NCBI RefSeq assembly: GCF_001646785.1
Contig: NZ_LRRH01000001.1
Location: 62,001 to 126,000, forward strand
DNA length: 64,000 nt
DNA from: Rhodococcus phenolicus
GTDB taxonomy: Bacteria; Actinomycetota; Actinomycetes; Mycobacteriales; Mycobacteriaceae
Direction of reading: 5' to 3'
Shown piece by piece: positions 47,259 through 56,613 of the stretch. A model generated the notes under the pieces. The model ran no database searches, was not told the origin of the DNA, and saw nothing but the letters and a program-made list of their open reading frames with translations. The position numbers and the translations under genes were made by a program. Numbering within the stretch: the stretch's first letter is position 1; the number at the start of each line of letters is the position of its first letter.

Positions 47259-48488
47259 TCACCGTATCCGACGCAGCCGACGGATACGGTTCGACGGGAC
47301 GGTGTCGAGGCGAACGGACACGGCGAGGACCGCGACCCCGGCGAGCGCGAGCACGGCACCGACCGCCGCGGGCGCCGTGTAGCCGAACCCGGCGGCGATG
47401 ACGAGACCGCCGAGCCACGCGCCGAGCGCGTTCGCGGCGTTGAGCGCGGCATGGTTCAGCGACGCGGCGAGGGACTGCGCCTCGGCGGCGACGTCCATGA
47501 GCCGGGTCTGCAGGCCGGGTATCAGCGCGGCGTTGGTCGCGCCGATGAGGAACAGCAGGACGAACGCGGTGACCGGGTGACGGGCACCGGCGACGAACAG
47601 GCCGAGCAGCACGGCGTAGACGATCATGCCGCCGATCAGGCCGGGGATCAGCGCCCGGTCGGCGATGCGGCCGCCGGCGAGACTTCCCACGACCATGCCT
47701 GCGCCGTAGACGGCCAGTCCGATCGGAACCACCGAGCGGGCGACGCCGGTGATGTCGGTGAGGGTCGTCGCGAGATAGGTGTAGACGGCGAAGCACCCGG
47801 CGAATCCGACGGTCGCGACGGTCAGTGTCAGCCACACCTGTCGCCGCCGCAGCGCCCCGAGTTCGGTGATCGGGTTGGTGACGGGCATCGACACCGCCGG
47901 CACCCACGCGACGATGGCCGCGACGGTCGCGGCGCCGATGACCACCACGAGCCCGAATGCGGTCCGCCAGCCGAGGGATTGCCCGAGCCACGACGCGGCG
48001 GGCACACCGACGACGTTGGCGACCGACAGGCCGAGCATCACCTGCGCGACGGCGCGAGCGCGGCGCTGCGGGCCTGCGAGATGCGCGGCGACCAGGGCGG
48101 CGACCCCGAAGTAGGCGCCGTGCGGCAGGCCTGCGAGGAACCGGGCCGCCACGAGCAGCCCGTAGCCGGAGGCCACGACCGACGCGGCGTTACCGAGCGT
48201 GAAGACCGCCATGAGGGCGGCGAGCAGTGTCTTGCGGGGAACCCTCGCGGCGAGGACGGCGAACAGCGGAGCTCCGACGACGACGCCCAGCGCGTACGCC
48301 GAGATCGTGTGGCCGGCGGTGGGTTCGGTGATGGCGAGGTCGGCGGCGATCTCGGGAAGCAGTCCCATCGCGACGTATTCGGTGGTGCCGATTCCGAAGC
48401 CGCCCAGGGCCAGCGCGAAGACCGCGAGGGCGCGGTTGCGGACGGTTCCGGACCCGGTGGGCGGGTGCGCGAGGTCGGTGAGGGTCAC
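47259..48488 (-). CDS. MFS transporter, DHA1-like drug exporter
   Basis: A 409-residue transporter with 12 predicted helices. FALALGGFGIGTTEYVAMGLLP is helix one, RVPRKTLLAALMAVFTLGNA the loop 2-3 basic motif and helix 3, and PAASWLGQSLGWRTAFGLV helix 5 with the drug-export motif C region. It resembles the actinobacterial chloramphenicol/arabinose (Cmx/AraJ-like) exporters. It is driven by protons, and its substrate is unknown. It leads the xthA-RNase-barstar-trpS run on the same strand with a 5-base gap to xthA, but the terminator before it separates it from icd. Confidence 0.9.
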   Translation of the reverse strand: MTLTDLAHPPTGSGTVRNRALAVFALALGGFGIGTTEYVAMGLLPEIAADLAITEPTAGHTISAYALGVVVGAPLFAVLAARVPRKTLLAALMAVFTLGNAASVVASGYGLLVAARFLAGLPHGAYFGVAALVAAHLAGPQRRARAVAQVMLGLSVANVVGVPAASWLGQSLGWRTAFGLVVVIGAATVAAIVAWVPAVSMPVTNPITELGALRRRQVWLTLTVATVGFAGCFAVYTYLATTLTDITGVARSVVPIGLAVYGAGMVVGSLAGGRIADRALIPGLIGGMIVYAVLLGLFVAGARHPVTAFVLLFLIGATNAALIPGLQTRLMDVAAEAQSLAASLNHAALNAANALGAWLGGLVIAAGFGYTAPAAVGAVLALAGVAVLAVSVRLDTVPSNRIRRLRRIR

Positions 48489-48571
48489 GGGAGTCCATTG
48501 TCTGCCCGCGGCCGGTCGTTCTCCGCGCGAGGAGGCGTGAGTTCACTCACTGGGCCGGACAGGCAGACGAG

Positions 48572-48607
48572 AAACGGGACGCCTCCGCGTGTGGAGGCGT
48601 CCCGTTT
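48572..48607 (-). terminator. Rho-independent terminator of icd
   Basis: A perfect 15-base stem (AAACGGGACGCCTCC and its complement) with a 6-base loop lies 19 bases beyond the icd stop on the minus strand. The minus-strand 3' side ends in a TTT with further T-poor sequence, so the tail is weak, but the stem is strong. Confidence 0.8.
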
Positions 48608-48626
48608 CATCGGGTGGAGCTGTGCG

Positions 48627-49844
48627 TCAGGCGCGAGCCTTCTGCAGGTTCTCGTCGAGCGTGCCGAGGAACTCCTCGGTCGTCTGCCATCCCTGCTCGG
48701 GTCCGACGAGCAGAGCGAGGTCCTTGGTCATCTGGCCGGCTTCGACGGTCTTGATGACGACGTCCTCGAGCTGCTGCGCGAACTCGATCACCTCGGGGGT
48801 GTTGTCGAGCTTGCCGCGGTGCTCGAGGCCACGGGTCCAGGCGAAGATCGACGCGATCGGGTTGGTCGACGTCGGCTTGCCCTGCTGGTGCTGACGGTAG
48901 TGGCGGGTGACGGTGCCGTGCGCCGCCTCGGCCTCGACCGTGCGGCCGTCCGGGGTCATGAGCACGGAGGTCATCAGGCCCAGCGAACCGTAGCCCTGCG
49001 CGACGGTGTCGGACTGGACGTCGCCGTCGTAGTTCTTGCAGGCCCACACGTAGCCGCCCTCCCACTTGAGGGAGGAGGCGACCATGTCGTCGATGAGGCG
49101 GTGCTCGTAGGTCAGGCCCGCGGCGTCGAATTCCGCCTTGAACTCTTCCTCGTAGATCCGCTGGAACTCGTCCTTGAACATGCCGTCGTAGGCCTTCAGG
49201 ATCGTGTTCTTGGTCGACAGGTAGACCGGGTAATTCTGCTGCAGGCCGTAGGCCAGCGAGGCGCGCGCGAAGTCCTGGATGGACTTCTTGTAGTTGTACA
49301 TCCCCATGACGACGCCGCCGTCCTCGGGGATCTTGCACACCTCGTGCTGGATCGGCTCGCTGCCGTCCTCCGGGGTGTAGGTGATGGTGACGGTGCCGGC
49401 GCCGGGGACCTTGAAGTCGGTGGCGCGGTACTGGTCGCCGAATGCGTGACGGCCGACGATCACCGGCTTGGTCCAGCCCGGGACCAGGCGGGGAACGTTC
49501 GAGATGATGATCGGCGCGCGGAAGATGGTGCCGCCGAGGATGTTACGGATGGTGCCGTTGGGCGACCGCCACATCTTCTTGAGGCCGAATTCCTCGACGC
49601 GCGCCTCGTCCGGGGTGATGGTCGCGCACTTGACGCCGACGCCGTGCTTCTTGATGGCGTTCGCCGCGTCGATCGTGACCTGATCGTCGGTGGAGTCGCG
49701 GTACTCGATCCCGAGGTCGTAGTACTCGAGATCGACATCCAGGTAAGGGTGGATCAGCTTGTCTTTGATGAACTGCCAGATGATGCGGGTCATCTCGTCG
49801 CCGTCGAGTTCGACGACCTTGCCTTCAACCTTGATCTTGGACAT
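48627..49844 (-). CDS. icd: NADP-dependent isocitrate dehydrogenase (homodimeric, eukaryote-like type)
   Basis: A 405-residue TCA cycle enzyme making 2-oxoglutarate, CO2 and [24 protein letters not shown] carries the isocitrate phosphate-contact Ser/Asn, [17 protein letters not shown] and [25 protein letters not shown] the metal Asp residues, and [12 protein letters not shown] the NADP-specificity block. Length of about 405 and low similarity to the E. coli type fit ICDH-1 (Rv3339c). Terminator follows. The 255 bases upstream hold its promoter. Confidence 0.94.
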   Translation of the reverse strand: MSKIKVEGKVVELDGDEMTRIIWQFIKDKLIHPYLDVDLEYYDLGIEYRDSTDDQVTIDAANAIKKHGVGVKCATITPDEARVEEFGLKKMWRSPNGTIRNILGGTIFRAPIIISNVPRLVPGWTKPVIVGRHAFGDQYRATDFKVPGAGTVTITYTPEDGSEPIQHEVCKIPEDGGVVMGMYNYKKSIQDFARASLAYGLQQNYPVYLSTKNTILKAYDGMFKDEFQRIYEEEFKAEFDAAGLTYEHRLIDDMVASSLKWEGGYVWACKNYDGDVQSDTVAQGYGSLGLMTSVLMTPDGRTVEAEAAHGTVTRHYRQHQQGKPTSTNPIASIFAWTRGLEHRGKLDNTPEVIEFAQQLEDVVIKTVEAGQMTKDLALLVGPEQGWQTTEEFLGTLDENLQKARA

Positions 49845-49936
49845 GTGCGCTTCGTGTCCTCCTAGGACGTTTCCTCGGCCCGATTCGACCGCACTTTGTG
49901 AGTACGGTCTCACACTGCTCAGGGATCTGAGCATGG

Positions 49937-49961
49937 ACGTGTTCACACGCGGGGAACACGT
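49937..49961. repeat. Inverted repeat ACGTGTTC-N9-GAACACGT
   Basis: Two 8-base perfect arms, GC-rich spacer of 9. It lies 93 bases upstream of icd (minus strand) and 138 bases before the SAM-IV element (plus strand), so it could control either transcription unit. Confidence 0.4.
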
Positions 49962-50098
49962 GCCAAACAAGACAAGCGTACTGCTATTCCACCGGAGCGC
50001 AAAGCGCCGGTTCACTACCGACCGGTAACTTTGTGCTGGTCAGCGGACGGCTCGGCCCCGCTTCCGGCGCCGCGGAACGAGCCGCTAAACTGCCGTTC

Positions 50099-50215
50099 AG
50101 GTCATGAGTGCCAGCATCGAGCCCCGGCTTGCTGGCCGGCAACCCTCCGGCCAGGGTGGGGTGCTCCGGGTGAAGACCGGGCTGATCGGCGCAGAGGCCG
50201 GACAGCAAGCCTGCA
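50099..50215 (+). promoter_or_regulatory. SAM-IV riboswitch
   Basis: The sequence GGTCATGAGTGCCAGC at 50100 opens the element; the P1 stem closes with GGTC (50100-50103) pairing GACC (50175-50178). CCCCGGCTTGCTGGCCGGCAACCCTCC and GTGGGGTGCTCCGGGTG reproduce the conserved SAM-IV core, which binds S-adenosylmethionine and controls methionine genes in actinobacteria. From memory, M. tuberculosis has one in front of Rv3340 (metY) and metX. Here metX follows and no metY is present. Downstream ends are approximate. Confidence 0.85.
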
Positions 50216-50231
50216 CAGGGAGGTAGTCACC

Positions 50232-50264
50232 ATGAGAGTTGTGATCATGAGCTGTCGCGCATAG
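50232..50264 (+). CDS. Short leader peptide MRVVIMSCRA
   Basis: An 11-codon frame (ten residues, stop TAG) with GGGAGG 8 bases upstream, right after the riboswitch. It carries a single Cys codon followed by Arg and Ala codons near the end, the layout of a sensor uORF. Translation could respond to Cys-tRNA or Met levels and affect metX expression. The role is inferred; only the good ribosome binding site and place support it. Confidence 0.5.
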   Translation: MRVVIMSCRA

Positions 50265-50304
50265 ATCCGACCCAGCCCTCACCTCCCCCGGCCAGAAGGA
50301 CGAG

Positions 50305-50352
50305 ATGACCACCACCGCCAGCCCCACCGTCGTCGAAGTGGCAGCGTCTTGA
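50305..50352 (+). CDS. 15-codon frame preceding and overlapping metX
   Basis: Reads [15 protein letters not shown], with AAGGA 5-6 bases upstream. Its TGA (50350-50352) overlaps the metX TTG start (TTGA), so it could couple translation into metX. Its sequence also resembles the usual N-terminus of rhodococcal MetX proteins, so a frameshift that split the true metX N-terminus is an alternative. Confidence 0.45.
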   Translation: MTTTASPTVVEVAAS

Positions 50353-51479
50353 CGGCGGGCACCGACCGGCGACCCGTCGAACTACCGCCCGAGGACGGCA
50401 GACTCGGTCTCGTCGACATCGGCGCGCTGACGCTGGAGAACGGCGAGAACCTCCCGAACGTCACCCTCGCGGTGCAGCGCTGGGGCGCGCTCTCCCCCGC
50501 CCGCGACAACGTCGTGCTCGTCGAGCACGCGCTCACCGGCGATTCGCACATCACCGGACCGGCCGGACCGGACCATCCCTCGCCCGGATGGTGGACCGGC
50601 ATGGTCGGGCCGGGCGCCCCCATCGACACCGACCGCTGGTGCGTCGTGGCCACCAACGTGCTGGGCGGCTGCCGAGGCAGCACCGGCCCCGGCAGCACGG
50701 CGCCCGACGGCAAGCCGTGGGGGTCGCGGTTCCCGCAGATCACCATCCGCGATCAGGTCGCCGCCGAGGCGGCCCTGCTCGACGCGCTCGGCATCGAGAC
50801 CCTCGCGGCCGTCACCGGCGGATCCATGGGCGGCATGCGCACGCTCGAGTGGATCGTCACGCATCCCGAGCGGGTCCGCGCATCGCTGATCCTCGCGGTC
50901 GGTGCCCGCGCCACCGCCGACCAGATCGGCACCCAGACCACCCAGATCGCGGTCATCACCGGCGACCCCGACTGGCAGGGCGGCGACTACCACGGCACCG
51001 GGCGCCGTCCCGATGCCGGGCTGGGCATCGCACGCCGCATCGCACACCTGACCTACCGCACCGAGGAAGAACTCGACTCCCGCTACGCGAATTCCGCTCA
51101 GGCCGACGAGGACCCCTGGCGCGGCGGCCGGTACGCCGTGCAGAGTTACCTCGACCATCAGGCCGGCAAGCTGGTGTCGCGGTTCGACGCGGGCACCTAC
51201 GTGATTCTCTCCGAGGCCATGAACCGCCACGACGTGGGACGCGGACGCGGCGGGGTATCCGCCGCACTCGCCGCGTCGCCCGTTCCGGCGATCGTCGCGG
51301 GCGTCAGCTCCGATCGGTTGTACCCGCTGCGGTTGCAGCAGGAGATCGCCGACGGGCTGCCCAACTGCGACGGTCTGCGGGTCCTCGAATCACGGGACGG
51401 GCACGACGGATTCCTCACCGAGGCCGACGCGGTCGCGAAGCTCCTGGTCGAGCTGATGGATCTGGCCGACCGCGACTGA
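50349..51479 (+). CDS. metX: Homoserine O-acetyltransferase
   Basis: A 376-residue alpha/beta-hydrolase-fold enzyme that acetylates homoserine with acetyl-CoA, the first committed step of methionine synthesis. [14 protein letters not shown] has the nucleophile Ser near residue 158. The catalytic Asp is in SSDRLYPL and the catalytic His in [28 protein letters not shown] opens the core. The start codon TTG is weak and overlaps the small frame upstream. It is regulated by the SAM-IV riboswitch. No metY gene lies beside it, unlike in M. tuberculosis (Rv3340-Rv3341). Confidence 0.93.
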   Translation: MTAGTDRRPVELPPEDGRLGLVDIGALTLENGENLPNVTLAVQRWGALSPARDNVVLVEHALTGDSHITGPAGPDHPSPGWWTGMVGPGAPIDTDRWCVVATNVLGGCRGSTGPGSTAPDGKPWGSRFPQITIRDQVAAEAALLDALGIETLAAVTGGSMGGMRTLEWIVTHPERVRASLILAVGARATADQIGTQTTQIAVITGDPDWQGGDYHGTGRRPDAGLGIARRIAHLTYRTEEELDSRYANSAQADEDPWRGGRYAVQSYLDHQAGKLVSRFDAGTYVILSEAMNRHDVGRGRGGVSAALAASPVPAIVAGVSSDRLYPLRLQQEIADGLPNCDGLRVLESRDGHDGFLTEADAVAKLLVELMDLADRD

Positions 51480-51489
51480 CCGGTCGCGG

Positions 51490-51774
51490 TCAGCCGGTGC
51501 CGAGCGGGTCGATCGAGACCGCCAGCGCGACGATCGCCCCTCCCACCAGAAGCAGCGCCGCAACATCGAATCCTTTGCTGCGCACGGCCAGCACCCCGAC
51601 CTGCTCGGGGGCCAGCGCCCACCGCAGAACACCCGCGAGAATCACGGCGCCACCGAACACGAACGCGCCACGACGCCATCGGTCCGCGAGCACCAGCACG
51701 ACCGCGGCGGCGATGACCACTGTCACCGCCACCAGCGGCAGGTTCCGGCGGGCGAACCGCATCCAACGGTCCAT
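51490..51774 (-). CDS. DUF3017 membrane protein
   Basis: A 94-residue protein with three hydrophobic segments (NLPLVAVTVVIAAAVVLVLA, RGAFVFGGAVILAGVLRW, and VAALLLVGGAIVALAVSI). It lies 20 bases downstream of folD on the same strand and matches M. tuberculosis Rv3355c by order and length. Its role is unknown; the folD-DUF3017 pair is conserved in actinobacteria. Start chosen at ATG 51774; the frame continues upstream into folD without a credible alternative. Confidence 0.82.
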   Translation of the reverse strand: MDRWMRFARRNLPLVAVTVVIAAAVVLVLADRWRRGAFVFGGAVILAGVLRWALAPEQVGVLAVRSKGFDVAALLLVGGAIVALAVSIDPLGTG

Positions 51775-51794
51775 CCGAGTCGCCTGTGTCCGGA

Positions 51795-52658
51795 TCAGAG
51801 GCCGGCCAGTTGCTCGGCCCGCTCCACCACGTTCGTGAGCAGGAAGGCACGGGTCAGCGGGCCGACGCCGCCGGGGTTCGGCGAAACGAATCCGGCGACC
51901 TCGCGCACGTCGTCGGCGACGTCGCCGCGCAGCCCGTCCGCGGTGCGCGAAACACCCACGTCGAGCACCGCCGCGCCCGGCTTGACCATGTCCGCGGTGA
52001 TCAGACCCGGCACGCCCGCGGCCGCCACGACGATGTCGGCGCGCTCGATCTCGGCCTTCAGATCCTTCGTGCCGGTGTGGCACAGCGTCACGGTCGCGTT
52101 CTCGCTGCGTCGCGTCAGCAGCAGACCGATGGGACGGCCGACGGTGACACCACGGCCGACGACGACCACGTGCGCACCGGCGATGGGAACCTCGTAGCGG
52201 CGCAGCAGGTGGACGATGCCGCGCGGGGTGCAAGGCAGTGGGGCCTCCTTGCCGAGCACGAGCCGGCCCAGGTTCACCGGGTGCAGTCCGTCGGCGTCCT
52301 TGTCCGGGTCGATGCGCTCGAGCGCGGCGTTCTCGTCGAGATGCTTGGGGAGGGGAAGCTGCACGATGTAGCCGGTGCATGCGGGATCGGCGTTGAGCTC
52401 GTCGATGGCGGCGTCGAGCTGTTCCTGGGTGATGTCGGCGGGCAGATCCTTGCGGATCGAGGTGATGCCGACCTTCGCGCAGTCGTTGTGCTTGCCGCGC
52501 ACGTACGCGGCCGATCCGGGATCGTCGCCGACGAGGACGGTGCCGAGGCCGGGCGTGATGCCCTTCGCCTTCAGCGCGGCCACGCGGGCCGTCAGGTCCT
52601 CGAAAATCTCGTCGCGGGTTGCCTTGCCGTCCAGGATCGTCGCAGTCACGACAGCCAT
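51795..52658 (-). CDS. folD: Methylenetetrahydrofolate dehydrogenase/cyclohydrolase
   Basis: A 287-residue bifunctional cytoplasmic enzyme interconverting 5,10-methylene-, methenyl- and 10-formyl-THF with [17 protein letters not shown] carries the catalytic Tyr52 and Lys56, [10 protein letters not shown] the dehydrogenase active-site block, [11 protein letters not shown] and [14 protein letters not shown] the dinucleotide fold. Full length and motif set. ATG at 52658; GTG nine bases in is possible. Matches Rv3356c. Confidence 0.95.
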   Translation of the reverse strand: MAVVTATILDGKATRDEIFEDLTARVAALKAKGITPGLGTVLVGDDPGSAAYVRGKHNDCAKVGITSIRKDLPADITQEQLDAAIDELNADPACTGYIVQLPLPKHLDENAALERIDPDKDADGLHPVNLGRLVLGKEAPLPCTPRGIVHLLRRYEVPIAGAHVVVVGRGVTVGRPIGLLLTRRSENATVTLCHTGTKDLKAEIERADIVVAAAGVPGLITADMVKPGAAVLDVGVSRTADGLRGDVADDVREVAGFVSPNPGGVGPLTRAFLLTNVVERAEQLAGL

Positions 52659-52683
52659 TGTCGCAGGTCCGTGTCCCGGTCTT

Positions 52684-53271
52684 TCAACGGCGGTCGGGCT
52701 CGTCGACCTCGAGGCGGTGAGCGCGGGCATAGTCGGTCGCCTGCGACCGCTCGATCCGGGTGTGGTCGAGTTCCGCACTGCGCCACAATGCGGGACCGAT
52801 GTGGGCACCGCGCAGGTCCGCGCCGTCCAACCGCACCCCGACGGGCCGCGCGCCCAGCAGGTCCACCGACCGCAGCACCGCGTAACGCATGTCCGCCCGG
52901 GTCAGGTCGGCATCCCGGAAGATGCAGGTACCCAGATCCAGGCCGCGCAGGTCGGCGCTGCGCAGCGACGCGCGGGTGAAGTCGACGTCGTCGAGCACGA
53001 GGTGGTGCATCGGGCACTGCGTGAACGACGAACCCACCAGCGAACAGCGCCGGAAGGTGCTGTCCGACAGGTCCGTCCGGGTGAATGTGCACGATCGGTA
53101 GGTGCTGCGAAGGTGACTGCTGCCCCTGAGGTCGGCGTCGGTGAAGTCGCAGTCGACGAAGACCGCGTCCTCGATGATCGAGCCGCGCAGATCCGCGTCG
53201 CGGAAACTCCGTCCCGTGACGCGGGCTCCTCTCCACAGGACCTCGGTGTTGTCGCTGCCCATATCTTTCAT
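52684..53271 (-). CDS. Pentapeptide repeat protein
   Basis: A 195-residue protein with a run of A(D/N)LXX-like repeats over residues about 25-165: [75 protein letters not shown]. Such repeats form right-handed beta-helices mimicking DNA; some protect gyrase (MfpA/Qnr). The repeat count is modest and no gyrase-protection evidence exists here. The start could also be at ATG 53262. Confidence 0.85.
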   Translation of the reverse strand: MKDMGSDNTEVLWRGARVTGRSFRDADLRGSIIEDAVFVDCDFTDADLRGSSHLRSTYRSCTFTRTDLSDSTFRRCSLVGSSFTQCPMHHLVLDDVDFTRASLRSADLRGLDLGTCIFRDADLTRADMRYAVLRSVDLLGARPVGVRLDGADLRGAHIGPALWRSAELDHTRIERSQATDYARAHRLEVDEPDRR

Positions 53272-53313
53272 CGTCCACGCCGCACCGGTTCCGGCAAGCC
53301 GCCGACCGAGCGG

Positions 53314-54501
53314 TCAGCTGCGACCTGCGAGTTCTTTCGCCAGCGGAGTCGGAAACCTCGCCATGATCCGCACGCCCGCCACCCACGCACCGAGGCGATC
53401 CGCTTCCTTCTCGAGCGCCGCGGTCCCCTCCGCTCCGATGTCCTCGAGCAGATGCAGTGACACCGCACCGGAGTCGTCCTGCCACCACGTGCCGACGATC
53501 CGGCCGTCCCACCACGCGGTTGGGCCCGCATTGCCCACGGAGTCGAACAGTTGCTTCCGGTACGGGCCGAGGTACCAGTCGCGTTCGGACCACCCCATCG
53601 TCGTGGGATCCAACGTCGGCAGCAGGGCGCCCCACGGTTCGACGGGTGCCGTCGGCTCGAGATCGTCGGGCAGCAGATAGCCGGTGCGGCCGCCGAGATC
53701 GACCTCGACCGCCTTCAGTTCCGCCAGCGCCGCGCGCACGGCCGTCAGGGTCGACCCGAGCCACCACTTGATGTCGGCCTCCGTCCCGGGACCGAAGGCA
53801 CGCAACCACATTTCGACGAGCGCGCGCAGCCCGGTCGCCTCGTCGCAGGGATCGATTCCGGCACCGAGCCACGACTCCGTCGCCGCCCAGTTGTGCCGCG
53901 ACACCCTCCACGAGCCGTTGTTCGACGCCCGCACCACCTTGCCCGACGCCGACAGCACGGTCAGCACCCGTGGACCGAACGAAACCTTTCCGCCCCACGA
54001 CTTTCCGACACCGTAGTCCATGGCGCCCCCGAGCAGCGGGATCTCGGCGCGCAGTTCCGTGGACGTCGCTTCCCGCCCGTCGGACAGCGCGTCGAGAACC
54101 AGGCCGCTCACCTCGTCGAGCCAGCGGTCGCCGTCCCGGTGCAGTCCGGACGCCTCGGCGTCCTTGACCAGCCTGCGCCGCTCTGCCGCGGCCACCCGAT
54201 TGCTCGCGCCGGCCTGCGCGAACGGCACGACGTGTCGCGGGAAGACGAAAATGGTCCGCCGCATCGACAGGTGCTTGACCAGCGAACGGTCGGTGTAGAG
54301 CGCCTCGTCCAGGTCCGCGACGGCGAAATCGGCAACGCGCGCCCACGCCGAGAGATACACCGTCGCCGCGTCCGTCCCGTGGAGGCACACCATGCTCGTC
54401 GCCGCGTCCACCGCGTCCACGGCACGACGACTCGGGCACAGGCGGTGCCTGCGAGCCAGTCGCGCCCTGCGTTCGTCCACTCCGACCGTGCGCACCGTCA
54501 T
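53314..54501 (-). CDS. Winged-helix DNA-binding protein, HTH_42 family (YcaQ/AlkX-like)
   Basis: A 395-residue protein of the HTH_42 (DUF1006) family, whose best-known member YcaQ is a DNA glycosylase for interstrand cross-links. Conserved blocks: VCLHGTDAATVYLSAWARVADF and DLDEALYTDRSLVKHLSMRRTIFVF near the N-terminus, WWLGSTLTAVRAALAEL, LLPTLDPTTMGWSERDWYLG, and TAWWDGRIVGTWWQ. I did not find the QxD/QxQ catalytic motif, so glycosylase activity is uncertain. ATG at 54501. Confidence 0.82.
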   Translation of the reverse strand: MTVRTVGVDERRARLARRHRLCPSRRAVDAVDAATSMVCLHGTDAATVYLSAWARVADFAVADLDEALYTDRSLVKHLSMRRTIFVFPRHVVPFAQAGASNRVAAAERRRLVKDAEASGLHRDGDRWLDEVSGLVLDALSDGREATSTELRAEIPLLGGAMDYGVGKSWGGKVSFGPRVLTVLSASGKVVRASNNGSWRVSRHNWAATESWLGAGIDPCDEATGLRALVEMWLRAFGPGTEADIKWWLGSTLTAVRAALAELKAVEVDLGGRTGYLLPDDLEPTAPVEPWGALLPTLDPTTMGWSERDWYLGPYRKQLFDSVGNAGPTAWWDGRIVGTWWQDDSGAVSLHLLEDIGAEGTAALEKEADRLGAWVAGVRIMARFPTPLAKELAGRS

Positions 54502-54550
54502 GCCGGTCACTGTAGATGCGGCCACCGACACCCGTTGGTAGCGTCGAACG

Positions 54551-55190
54551 GTGAACTGGACCGAGATCCACAATCCCGACGAGTTGACCGCCCTGTTCGG
54601 CACGCCGACGTTCCGGGCGGCGAACAAGGTCCGGGCGCGGCTACATCCGCTCGACGTCGATTGGCTTGCCGCGTCGCCGTTCTGCCTGGTGGGCACATCC
54701 GACGAGACGGGCCGCTGTGACGTCCCCCCAAGGCGACCCGCCCGGACGGCTCGTGCACGTCCTCGACGACACCACCATCGCGTTGGCCGAACGCCCCGGC
54801 AACAAACGCGTGGACGGCTACCGCAACATTCTCCGGAATCCGTTCGTGGGCTTGAACTTCTTCGTGCCCGGCCGCGGCGACACGCTCCGGATCAACGGCC
54901 GCGCCCGGCTGGTGACGGAGGCACCGTTCTTCGACGAGCTGCGTGTCGCCGACCATCGCCCGATCCTCTGTCTGGTCGTCGAGATCGAGGAGATCTTCCA
55001 CCACTGCGCAAAGGCGTTCATGCGGTCGAAACTGTGGGATCCGGACACGTGGAATCCTACCGCTCTGCCGTCGGTCGCGGCGCTGGCGAAGGCGACCGTC
55101 CCCGACGCACCCGAGACTCTCGAGGAACTCGAACGGTACTACGGCCCGTCCTACGCGCAGCAGCTGTACCGCCCGCAGCAGCCCCGGTGA
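54551..55190 (+). pseudogene. Pyridoxamine-5'-phosphate-oxidase family protein, frameshifted
   Basis: The start frame (ATG 54551, MNWTEIHNPDELTALFG) runs to RCDVPP, and a second frame continues from about 54720 with SPQGDPPGRLVHVLDDTTIALAERPG and ends PQQPR at 55190. Family members carry this as one stretch (RCDASPKGDAPG), so the shift falls in the C-run at 54723-54728. Either one base is extra or two are missing. Homopolymer-linked sequencing error is a real possibility. The family is the F420/flavin-binding MSMEG_1061-like group. It matches Rv3369 by order. Confidence 0.7.
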
Positions 55191-55261
55191 CGCATGCCGC
55201 GTGAGACGGTGCCGACGGCCCTCCGTCGGTGCTCCGCTCCGGCTCTGGCAAGCTGGTCCGG

Positions 55262-55726
55262 GTGTTCCGAGTGATGTTCCACGAGCCCCGCATACCTCCC
55301 AACACCGGCAACGCGATCCGTATGGTCGCCGGTACCGGCTGCGAGTTGCACCTGGTGGAACCGCTCGGATTCGACCTGTCGGAACCGAAACTGCGGCGGG
55401 CGGGGCTGGACTATCACGACCTTGCTTCGGTGACGGTGCACGCCGGTCTCCGGGAAGCCTGGGACGCACTGCAACCGGAACGGGTGTACGCGTTCACCGC
55501 GCACGGCGACGTGTCGTACGCGTCGATCGACTACCGCCCGGGGGACGTGTTGCTGTTCGGTCCGGAACCGACGGGCCTGTCCGACGAGGTGCTCGCGGAT
55601 CCGCACGTCACCGCGCGGGTGCGCATTCCGATGATCCCGGGCCGCCGGTCGCTGAACCTGTCGAACGCGGCGGCCGTCGTCACCTACGAGGCTTGGCGCC
55701 AGCACGGATTCGCCGGCGGCGTCTGA
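55262..55726 (+). CDS. trmL: tRNA (cytidine/uridine-2'-O-)-methyltransferase TrmL-like (SpoU family)
   Basis: A 154-residue SPOUT enzyme that methylates the ribose at the wobble base of leucyl tRNAs. Motif 1 is PPNTGNAIRMVAG, motif 2 VLLFGPEPTGLSDEV, and motif 3 MIPGRRSLNLSNAAAVVTYEAW, together forming the knotted SAM site. The length of about 155 is typical of minimalist TrmL. The GTG at 55262 aligns with the family N-terminus. Corresponds to Rv3366 (spoU) by order. Confidence 0.9.
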   Translation: MFRVMFHEPRIPPNTGNAIRMVAGTGCELHLVEPLGFDLSEPKLRRAGLDYHDLASVTVHAGLREAWDALQPERVYAFTAHGDVSYASIDYRPGDVLLFGPEPTGLSDEVLADPHVTARVRIPMIPGRRSLNLSNAAAVVTYEAWRQHGFAGGV

Positions 55727-55794
55727 CGCTCGCTCCTGCGGGGGACGGCCGCGCGTGGCCGGTTCGCGCGGTTGTCTCCCGGATCGGCGGGTGT

Positions 55795-56613
55795 TCAGCT
55801 CGCGACGACGGTCGCGAGGTACGGGTCCACAACGTCACCCAGGTTCTCCCACGGCACGGTGATCGTGACGAGTCCGATGGCGTGCGGACCGACCTGGTAG
55901 TCGTCGAAGTGGATCTCCATCCCGTCGGGCGTCGGCAGCCAGTTCGCGTAGTTCGCCTCCTGCGGGGCGATCCCTTCGGGATAGAACTCCGGGCCGGCCA
56001 CTGTGCCGGGGAGAAGCCGGGCCGCCTGCTCCGACAACCGGTTCAGCCCGGCCTGCAGATCGGGGAACAGGTCCTGCAACGTGATCGGGGCGGCGGTGTC
56101 GGTGTTCACCACCACCGTGGCGACCAGCGGAGTCGGGTGGGCTCCCGGCGGATTCGCGTTGTAGGAGGTGACGAGGAGCCCCGCGACGACGTGATCCCCG
56201 ATCCGGGTCACCTCGTGTTGCTGCGTCGAGAGCGTGTAGCTCGCATCGCCGGGGTGACGGATCTGATCGTCCAGCGCCGCCCGCATCGACTCGTTGAACT
56301 CGGTGACGACGGCCGGGTCCCCGCCGCTGATCTGCGGGATCATCACCTCGTAGTCGACCGGGCCGGTCGAGCCCGACACCAGGATCTCCTCCGCCCGGTA
56401 CGGCGCGGACTCCCCGGCTGCCCCCGTGGACGGAGCCGGACGCGTCGGCGGAGAATCGGAGGTGTCCGCGTCGGGAGTATCGGTTTGCGCTGCAGCAGTG
56501 GGTGATTCGGCGACGGGCGTACCGGTTTCCCCTCCCCCGCCACACGCCGCCAGCAGCACGGTAGCGGTCGCGCATGCGCCGGCCGCGAGAATTCGTTTCC
56601 GTCGGCTACTCAT
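55795..56613 (-). CDS. DUF3298 lipoprotein
   Basis: A 272-residue secreted lipoprotein. The signal (RRKRILAAGACATATVLLAAC) ends in a lipobox LAAC, followed by a Thr/Ser/Pro/Asp-rich linker to about residue 75. The domain SGSTGPVDYEVMIPQISGG, then a beta-rich body with VTITVPWENLGDV, fits DUF3298/RsiV-like domains seen in cell-surface proteins. Its start overlaps the end of the upstream DUF4349 gene by 8 bases (ATGAGTAG), so the two surface proteins are cotranslated. Function unknown. Confidence 0.8.
   Translation of the reverse strand: MSSRRKRILAAGACATATVLLAACGGGGETGTPVAESPTAAAQTDTPDADTSDSPPTRPAPSTGAAGESAPYRAEEILVSGSTGPVDYEVMIPQISGGDPAVVTEFNESMRAALDDQIRHPGDASYTLSTQQHEVTRIGDHVVAGLLVTSYNANPPGAHPTPLVATVVVNTDTAAPITLQDLFPDLQAGLNRLSEQAARLLPGTVAGPEFYPEGIAPQEANYANWLPTPDGMEIHFDDYQVGPHAIGLVTITVPWENLGDVVDPYLATVVAS

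Noticed and set aside
49984-50327. Minus-strand frames of 74 and 76 codons over the metX leader
   Set aside because: They lie antisense to the SAM-IV riboswitch, whose conservation explains the open frames.
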